DNA from: Sophora flavescens
Lineage: Eukaryota > Streptophyta > Magnoliopsida > Fabales > Fabaceae
DNA: 64,000 bases
NCBI GenBank assembly: GCA_030762895.1
Contig: CM061067.1
Location: forward strand, 55,648,200-55,712,199
Direction: 5' to 3'
Part shown: positions 56,776-64,000 of the stretch, in pieces
How positions within the stretch are numbered: position 1 is the stretch's first letter
Layout: the number at the start of each line of letters is the position of its first letter
Translations under genes and position numbers: made by a program
The notes under the pieces: model-generated
Databases searched by the model: none
What the model saw: the letters and a program-made list of their open reading frames with translations, nothing else
What the model was told of the DNA's origin: nothing

Positions 56776-56780
56776 ACTGA

Positions 56781-58635
56781 CCTAAGAGATCATCTATCCT
56801 AGGCAAGCGATATTTGTTCTTGATGGTTACCTTATTCAGTTGCCTATAATCAACACACAACCTCATACTCCCATCCTTTTTCTTCACTAAAAGCACTGGT
56901 GCTCCCCAAGGTGACACACTAGGCCTAATAAACCCCTTTTGTAACATATCCTCTATCTGTTTCTTGAGCTCGCTCAACTCTAGAGGTGCCATCCTATAGG
57001 GTGCTACTGATACAGGTCCACTCCCAGGTACTAGATCTATGGTAAACTCAATCTCTCTATCTAGAGGTAAACTAGAGACATCCTTAGGAAACACATCTGG
57101 GAACTCACACACAATAGGCAACGTCGCTATATCACTTTCAGCCTCTATCTTAGCAGAAAAGAGGAGTATATATCCCTGAGCTCCCTCAACTAAGCACTTA
57201 TGACATGAGGCAGCAGAGATAAGATGTTCTGTCATAGGAGAGTCAACAGACATGGACTGTGAAATGAAAGAAATAGTTCGACTAGGATAATTAATAATAG
57301 CATTATTACGAGACAACTAGTCCATGCCCAAAATAATATCCAGACCAGACATAGGTAAACATATCAAATCAACAATATAAGTCAGATCTTGAAATAATAA
57401 GGGACATTGCAGGCAGACAGAAGAAGTAATCAATCTATCTTTAGCAGGAGTAGAAACACACAAATCATATGACAGTTTAGTAACATGTAACTCTAACAAT
57501 TGAGCACATTTAAATGAAATGAATGAATGTGTTGCTCCCGAATCGAACAATATGATGACATCATGACCTTTAATAAAGCCCTTACCTTGGATCAAACCGT
57601 CGGACTCCTTCACCTCCTCTCCTTGGATGGTAAAGACCCTTCCGTGGTTCAATGATCTGGTTTGAGATTGTCCTCCTGACTTGCACATCCTAGCAAAGTG
57701 TCCCATCTTCCCGCATTTGTGGCAAGTGGTTTGTGCCGCGGGGCACACACGATCTCCATGCTGCCACCTACACTTGTAACATGCAGTCCCTCTCTCACCT
57801 CGAGCACCTTGAACCTGCTTACCCTTCGCGATTGTGGGCACAGGTCGTAGGTTCTTCTGGAAATTACCCCCTTTCCCATGGAACCTCTTGCCGTCATTGA
57901 AGCTCTTCTCCTTCGACCTCTCAGCCAGCACAGCTTGCATATTCTGCTCCGCCACCCTACACTTGTTCACTAAAGTGGGGTAGTCTCGAATCTCTAGGAG
58001 CCCAATAAGGCTCTGCAGCTCTGGCTTTAAACCCTATTCGAACTTAATTGCTTTCCATGGACCATCAGGATTATCCCTCACCTATGTGGAAAACCTTGCA
58101 AGCCTCTCAAACTTGGCTACATATTCTGCTACCGTCATACACCCCTACCGAAGATGTAGAAACTGCATCTCTTTTTGTATCCGGCGATGTGCGGAAAGTA
58201 CTTCTCCAGAAATACCTCCTTGAATCTATCCCACATGACAGGGGCGCCCGAAGCAAGCAACCCGCCCCTGACACAGTTCCACCAGTGCTCTGCATCCGAC
58301 TCTAACATATAGGTGGCAAAATCCACCTTCTGAGCATCAGAGCACCCCATGGCCCGGAAGATCTTCTCTAATTTCAGTAACCATTCCTCAGCCTCAATAG
58401 GATCGGTGGTCCCTTGAAAAGCTGGCGGATTATTATTCCTAAACTCTAACAGACCCCTGTAATGTGGATCTGGAGCTGCAACCGGTACCACGTTAAGCAC
58501 GTCCCCTTTATCCTTCATCTGACGGAGAGTCTCCGTCTGCTCCTGCATAACTCTGGCCATTCGAGCCAAAGTCGCTGCAAGTGCATCATTTCTCCCTCGC
58601 CTGTTCACTGCGATAATCTGCATACCACCAATCAA
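56781..58635 (-). pseudogene. Chromovirus gag, protease and N-terminal RT
   Basis: Gag at 58635-58135 (FQGTTDPIEAEEWLLKLEKI, ATYMLESDAEHWW, EVFLEKYFP), frameshift near 58140, then to 57970 and on with the zinc knuckle CHKCGKMGHFARMC near 57735-57690. The protease has LFDSGATHSFI (about 57555-57525) and ends ILGMD, followed by a TAG stop at 57317-57319. RT begins with EFPDVFPKDVSSLPLDREIE, KKKDGSMRLCVDYRQLNKVT and RLPRIDDLLGQL, where the solo LTR interrupts it. A stop near 58035 also breaks gag. Confidence 0.9.
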
Positions 58636-58757
58636 ACAGTGGGTTGATCAAGTCCAATATCCAAAAGAATATAATGCAGAATTATAACTCTAACAAGCAT
58701 CCTATGCACCCAAGTTTTGTTTTTTGAAAAATCCCCACTACCACAGTCCGATTTAGA

Positions 58758-58779
58758 ATCGAACTGTTCTTATACCATA
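58758..58779 (-). promoter_or_regulatory. Primer-binding site of the chromovirus
   Basis: On the minus strand TGGTATAAGAAC follows the 5' LTR by a few bases, a diverged form of the initiator tRNA-Met primer site TGGTATCAGAGC. Confidence 0.65.
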
Positions 58780-58781
58780 AA

Positions 58782-59986
58782 TGTAACGCCCTTTGTTACA
58801 TTAGTAATCCCAAGAAAAAATCAATAAAAATCCTTTAAAACATTTAATTAACACATATATCTCATAAGGAAAAATTAAATAAAAAATATATATATTTAGT
58901 CTGAAAATACCTCATATTAAATAATGTAGTAATAAAACATCCATGTAATGAATATAAATATAAATCAAAACCACAAGCCTCAAAATCAGGCGTCTAATTA
59001 CAATTCGAAAAAAAAATACGTAAACAAAAAAAGAACGTTGTCAGCACTCTCAACCATACTGCATTACTAACCAACTAGGCGATAAGAAAATGACTCCTCA
59101 GGTCTCTGGGTCCTCAACAGCGATGTCCTTGGTCTTTGGAAACAATACTTATAATGAGATATAAAATCCCAGTGATCAACAATAAGTTTTATAAAATATT
59201 TTCGAAAATAGCATTGGAAAAACTGTCCATGGCACCCGCTAATTTTCCAAAATAATATATATAAAAGAAAATACTTTTAATATCAACAACAATCTCATCA
59301 ACTCAATAGCATATAACGTAACAATAACTCCTCTCAATACATCACATTCCATATACCAAATAAATTCTAGATTAATCCAAGCGGCCCGAAGACCTCCTAA
59401 TTAAATTGGTCTCTTGCCGGCATGCCACAAATTCACACATCACACGACAATGGCGTCCCATTGCCCACCCCTACTCATGAGGAGTGTTTCGATGTCACCC
59501 TCCTGTCGGGGACATTTCCATTTCGATACCTCCCATGTGCACATGGTGATATTTCTCCTTTTTCGACACCCCAACCTGTGGCGGTGTTACTTTCGATATT
59601 CCATTTTAGGTGGTATTACTCACTTTCGACATCCCAATCACATGGCGATGTTACTTTCGATACCCCATTAAGGCGGTATTACTCTTCGATACCCCTAACA
59701 CAGGTGGTATTGCGGTAAACATCATACAACTCGTCATAAGGTATAAATTTCACATGTAACAGCTCATTTACCATAAATTAAATAATTAATCTTGTCATGC
59801 ATACCAACTAGACTCATATCATATCGCCAAGTAATTTTTTTTTAACTACATTATGACAATCACGAACATCAAGACATAACATATGTCATCAAACATATCA
59901 TTTAACTAGTACAAATATCATTATTATTATTTTTATAACTTAATTTTTTTTTCAAATTAATTATATTAGAATTTTAGGATGTTACA
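58782..59986 (-). mobile_element. 5' LTR (minus sense) of the chromovirus, internally shortened
   Basis: 1205 bp, same ends as the LTR at 50524-52746. The block corresponding to about 51688-52680 of the other LTR is absent; the join is at aaatatca/ttattatta (about 59918). Followed by the target duplication TTCTT. Confidence 0.9.
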
Positions 59987-60835
59987 TTCTTGATAGCATA
60001 CTCCTTCGGGTTTAGGGTTTCATCCCTTCGGGAACGAGTACACAGGTGGTGCATGGCTATCGTCAGCTCGTGCCGTAAGGTGTTGGGTTAAGTCCCGCAA
60101 CGAGCATTGAAGGGATGCAACTTAGACCCTCCTAATTGCCATCCCAGACGGAACTTCCCTAAGACGATTATGAAACTTTGTCAGCTGCTACTGTGCTACC
60201 GGAATCCATATTATCTGCAATAAATTTCTATGATGATCTTTCCGTGGATTTCTAAGATATTCAATACAAACACTTTAACAAACTCAAAACTCAAAGAAAT
60301 TAATAAGGGATGAAAGAAAAGCTTACCGCAGACTAGATCTAAATGAACGGCGACAAGAAATAAAGAAGGAATGTGCGTGCAGAAGCCGGCTATGTGATGG
60401 CAGGAAGCGAGGGAAGAAGGAAGGGTTAGGTTGAGGAAGGGAAACACAAATGGGTAAGTTCGTAAGTAATGAAGGTTAGGAATTGTGGGCCTAGTCCTTC
60501 CATATGTTAATCACTGCTTTCCTATAAATCGTAGCCAATGAGTATTGAATACTGGGTCCTGGTTGGCTGCGTTGGCTTTGGGCCCGAATTGCTTGTTGGA
60601 CTTCTTTGGTACCATCATTGGATCCTTCCTTTCTAGCCATTCATCAATATAATTAGTCAGCTTCTTTGAATTTCATGAAAAGTTTACTTAATTATCTACT
60701 TTTTTATTCTTGAAAAATAAATATCATATTTCAGTTTTTTTTAATTATAATAAATGTCATTTTTTATTAAAACCTTTAGATTTCACTTTTCATTTTATTC
60801 CTTAACATAGTTAGAATTAGCTATTTTCAAGAGCC
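59987..60835 (-). repeat. Chimeric unit U4, part 2 (rest of 16S, head exon, promoter)
   Basis: Resumes with the scrambled insert (cttcgggtttagggtttcat), then 16S gggaacgagtacacaggtgg to ttgccatccc (about 60018-60147). Head exon with ATG near 60209, leader donor near 60335 and promoter block to about 60640, then the tail of U5. Confidence 0.78.
60018..60147 (+). pseudogene. Plastid 16S rRNA fragment in U4, second part
   Basis: acaggtggtgcatggctatc, gtcagctcgtgccgtaaggt and gttgggttaagtcccgcaac match chloroplast 16S. It is contiguous with 50293-50523 once the chromovirus is discounted. Confidence 0.88.
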
Positions 60836-61129
60836 TTACTTCCAAAAATAGCTAGTGCCCAGTGGCCATCTTGAATCACCATATTAATCAAACACACTAA
60901 TGTAAACAATGATCAATAGACAAGGAACCTAAACTCGACTTATCTTCCTCACTAACTGCAGTCACTCCATTTTTAGTTGTTGTTAGGTTCGTCCAAGTTT
61001 GAATTGAAACCCACCTGACACATAAACAAAAATATGTGATATTAAGATTTGAGTACAAAAGCAAAGTAGGTAAGTTACCCCAAATTTAATAGTATCAAGA
61101 AATTCAGCATAGAAATCGGATAAAGTAGC

Positions 61130-61591
61130 TTATGACAACTTGAAATGCACATTTGCCGCCTTCATCCATGTATCTTCTTTTGATATCTTTTCGTCTAACT
61201 CTGCAATCATTTTATCCAAGTCCACCTTCCTTTTGGACAGAATGGTAACCCTAGTATTTGTCGCGGTCTGCTTCTTCTTCTCCCTCGATATGTTTTTACC
61301 CAATTCCGATTTTTCTTTCTCCAAAATGCTCTTCACATGTGCAATAGCTACCTTCGACTTTTCCATCTTAGCAATATACGCATCGTTTTTCTTAAGAAAC
61401 TTGTCTAAGTATCCCACCTGGGGAGTACGTTCGCAAGAATGAAACTCAAAGGAATTGATGGGGGCCCACACAAGCGGTGGAACATGTGGTTTAATTCGAT
61501 TCAAAGCGAAGAACCTTACATGGACTTGACATGCCGCTAATCTTCTTGAAGGAGAGGAGTGCCTTCGGGAACGCGGGCATAGGTGGTGCAT
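61130..61591 (-). pseudogene. U5 open frame joining antisense 16S and coiled coil (153 aa)
   Basis: Uninterrupted for 153 codons. The first 55 or so are translated from antisense plastid 16S (MHHLCPRSRRHSSPSRRLAA onward to NSFEFHSCERTP), followed in frame by the nuclear coiled coil (LDKFLKKNDAYIAKMEKSKV, LDKMIAELDEKISKED). The heptad pattern and Lys/Glu content predict a helical rod. The frame from the head-exon ATG (MVSGNTIMADEVSQSS) hits a stop inside the 16S part, so this ORF would need its own start. Probably a pseudogene; a de novo fusion protein is possible. Confidence 0.5.
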
Positions 61592-61680
61592 GGCTGTCTT
61601 TAGCTCACGCCGTAAGGTGTTGGGTTAAGTCCCGCAACAAGCGTTAAAGGGATGCAACTTAGACCTTTCATATTGCCATC
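61407..61680 (+). pseudogene. Plastid 16S rRNA fragment in U5
   Basis: aagtatcccacctggggagt, acgttcgcaagaatgaaact, gaattgatgggggcccacac, gttgggttaagtcccgcaac. Same limits as in U1, no insert. Confidence 0.88.
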
Positions 61681-62450
61681 CCAGACATAACCTCCCTGAG
61701 ACGATTGTGAAACTTCGTCAGCCATGATTGTGTTACCGGAAACCATATTATCTGCAATAAATTTCTACGATGATATTTCCATGGATTTCTAAGATATTCA
61801 ATTCAAACACTTCAACAAATACAAAACTCATAAAGAAAGAAGAAGGGGTGAAAGAAAAGCTTACGGTGGACTAGATCTAAATGAACAGCGACGGGAAACA
61901 GAGAAGGAATGTGCGTACAAAAGGTGGCTTTGAGATGGCAAGAAGCGAAGGAAGATGGAGGGGATAGGTTAAGGAAGGGAAACACAAATGGGTAAGTCCG
62001 TAAGTAATGAAGGTTAGGAATTGTGGGCTCAGCCGTTCCATACGTTAATCATTGCTTTCCTGTAAACAGTAGTCAACAAGTATTGGATATCGGGTCCTGG
62101 TTGGCTGCATGGGCTTTGAGCCCAAATTTCTTGTTGGGCCTATTTGGTACATCGATGGATCTTTCATTTTTAGCCATTCATCAAAATAATTAGTCAGCTT
62201 CTTTGAATTTCATGAAAAGTTTACATAATTATCTACTTTTTTATTCTTGAAAAAATAAATATCATATTTAACTTTTTTTAATTATAATAAATGTCATTTT
62301 TTTATTAAAACCCTTAGATTTCACTTTTCATTTCATTCCTTAACATAGTTAAAATTAGCTATTTGCAGGAGTCATACGTCCAAAAATAGCTAGTGCCCGG
62401 TGGCCTTCTTGAATCACCATATTAATCAAACACACTAATGTAAACAATGA

Positions 62451-62783
62451 TCAATAGACAAGGATGGGATCCGCCACGAGTATCAAATCATAATCAAACG
62501 AAACCCCATTGCTAGCATTGGATTTATTAGTGGTTCCGCCACCGAAGATATCATCAATGCCATCTAAATGATGGAGCTTTTTATTGCTGTAGGGGAAAGA
62601 ATTGAAGTTGAAATCAAAATTGGGATTTTGATGAGATCTGGATCCGTTTGAACCTGAATTGGATATGAAAGTTCCTGTTAGAGAATCAGAGACATTTGTG
62701 GGTCGCTTCAATGAGACCATTGAAGCCGATTTTCCTTGCGGGTTCAACCCAAACCTTTTGGTCAACACACCAAACTCGTCCAT
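62451..62783 (-). pseudogene. Truncated copy of auxilin-like exon 1
   Basis: Starts MDEFGVLTKRFGLNPQGKSA and follows exon 1 of the gene at 37422 with scattered substitutions and a three-codon deletion (in the SNASNGVSF region). After FDYD the homology ends near 62465-62475 and the frame continues a few codons (ILVADPILVY) into the tail of a chimeric unit. At 110 codons it lacks all further exons, including the J domain. The frame is intact up to the junction. Confidence 0.88.
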
Positions 62784-63197
62784 TTTGGGAAGGAATTGAA
62801 GGAAGAATGGGAAAAAGTGAATGCAATATAGAATTTTAGGTTAAGCTAAAAGGGAATCAATAGGAAGAGGTAACAATTTTTGTTAAGGAAGAAAAATGGA
62901 TCAAAGAATTTTGAATTGTTGAGGAAAAATAATTTCCGTAAATTAATCAAAAGTGAAGGAGGGAAAGACAATTAGAATTTGATTGATTGGTGCTTGTGAG
63001 AATGGAGAATGAGGAGGGATGGCAGGAATCTCGTGACAAAGAAAGACAGGGAAGGAAAATATGGAAAACGAATCTGTGTGGTTGAGGTGAAGGTGTTTCT
63101 ATTTCTATTTCTGTTCCTTCTCGCTTGTTGTTGTCTTTTCTTGACTTCACTGCAACTCTGTTAGTCACCACTGACCAACCAAAATTGCACGCGGTTA
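62784..63197 (-). promoter_or_regulatory. Duplicated 5' flank of the auxilin-like gene
   Basis: Collinear with 37423-37857, with small indels, up to acgcggt at 63197. It could still drive transcription of the truncated exon and the array tail below it. Confidence 0.65.
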
Positions 63198-64000
63198 TTA
63201 CCCATAATTATTATTATTATTTTATGTTCCACGTTTTTAAGCCTTTGTTTGGATCAAGAAAAAAATAGAGAAGGAAGAAACAGGGTGGAAAGAAGTAGGA
63301 GAGAATAAAGAAAGAGTAGAAGAAGTGTATCTTTTTAGGATGTTTAGATTGCAAGAAATAGAAAAAAAAAAGTTAACTTTTATTAAATGTACAGTTATAT
63401 CCCTATTAACAAATAATAACATTAATAATAATAATTTTTATTTTAATTTATAATATATTTTTTTCAAATCAAGAATTTAATTTTAATAAATTTTTATATA
63501 TACATTTTAGTATAGTCTTAATTGGTCCTTGTAATTAGTTTACAATTGTGCATTCATTCTTTATAACATTAGTGACTTGCTGGACGGAAGCAACAAAAGT
63601 GAGAAAGCACATGGGGCATAATTGTCATTTAATAGTGTAATAGATCCTCATTTTACTTTTCTCGTCAACCGTGGAGAGAATTTTTTTTTGGTTATGGGTC
63701 CCAACAAAACTTTTCTCCCCTTACCAAACATGGAAAAATAAAAAATCCTCTCATTTTCTGTCTTCTCAACTTCTCTCTTCCCATTTTCACCACAAAGTCA
63801 GTTGTAAATATATATATATATAAAAAAATCCTTCCCTTAGTCACTCTCAATGACCATGTTTGCGGTTTAAAATTAAAATTTATCAATGTAATATTTTGTT
63901 AATTATATATTTGTTAAAAAAAAGAAACTTGGGTTACTTTTATGGGTGCTTGAAATGATATTTCAATTTTTAAAAAATTTATAAATACCTTCTAAATTTT
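63198..64000. other. AT-rich intergenic DNA, no gene
   Basis: Purine-rich stretch (aagaaaaaaatagagaagga) at 63255-63370, then AT-rich DNA with short TA runs. gcctttgtttggatc near 63240 and cttaccaaacatgg near 63720 could be eroded ends of another small element, but the match is too weak to call. Confidence 0.4.

Larger units (their letters stand above)
60836..62461 (-). repeat. Chimeric unit U5 and start of a truncated sixth unit
   Basis: Like U1 it lacks the scrambled 16S insert and keeps the coiled-coil region in frame. Terminal exon about 60920-61015, intron, coiled-coil exon to 61406, 16S 61407-61680, head exon with ATG near 61744, leader donor near 61865, promoter to about 62160. The tail of a sixth unit (about 62385-62461) then runs into auxilin exon 1 copy 2. 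Confidence 0.78.

Overview
The window is nuclear DNA of a flowering plant, most likely a legume. The legume assignment is an inference from the mix of Tat/Ogre-like, SIRE-like and Athila-like elements and is not proven. It is gene-poor. I find one intact protein gene, a nine-exon minus-strand auxilin-like J-domain gene (31366-37422, 535 aa). The rest is nested retrotransposons, small inverted-repeat elements and two arrays of locally amplified gene fragments.

Layout. 1-7249: 3' half of a decayed Ty3/gypsy Tat/Ogre-type element (RT, RNase H, archaeal-type RNase H, integrase, a 19-copy hairpin tandem repeat, polypurine tract, 3' LTR). 7250-10680: AT-rich non-coding DNA with a split repeat (family Z), a Tourist-like MITE and a low-complexity block. 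10680-14385 and 23245-30640: tandem promoter-like units (family X, about 370 bp) ending in family Z, interrupted by a hAT-like element (11046-11715), a Ty1/copia SIRE-like element (14386-23244, TSD GCTTT) and an Athila-like element with three LTR copies (24008-29673). 31366-37422: the auxilin-like gene, with a 5'-truncated RTE-type LINE in intron 7. 38428-62461: five head-to-tail units of a chimeric gene-like repeat. Each carries a 5' leader exon, an intron, a short coding exon, an antisense plastid 16S rRNA fragment, a coiled-coil coding part and a terminal exon. This array is interrupted by an Athila-like gag/protease-only element (39709-46690) and a chromovirus (50524-59986, TSD TTCTT), which itself holds a solo LTR (55358-56775, TSD ACTGA). 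62462-63197: a second, truncated copy of auxilin exon 1 with its 5' flank, fused to the array.

How it fits together. The auxilin-like protein would work with Hsc70 in uncoating clathrin-coated vesicles. Its first exon and 5' flank occur at both ends of the chimeric array, so the locus has undergone segmental duplication. The transposons record an order of insertion: unit array first, then chromovirus, then solo LTR inside the chromovirus. All retrotransposon polyproteins carry in-frame stops or frameshifts. The clearest novelty candidates are the amplified nuclear/plastid chimeric unit, the palindromic CpG-rich cassettes shared by three LTR families, and an unrecognised Cys-rich protein in gag position of the Athila-like element. 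No CRISPR, operon or bacterial-type system is present.
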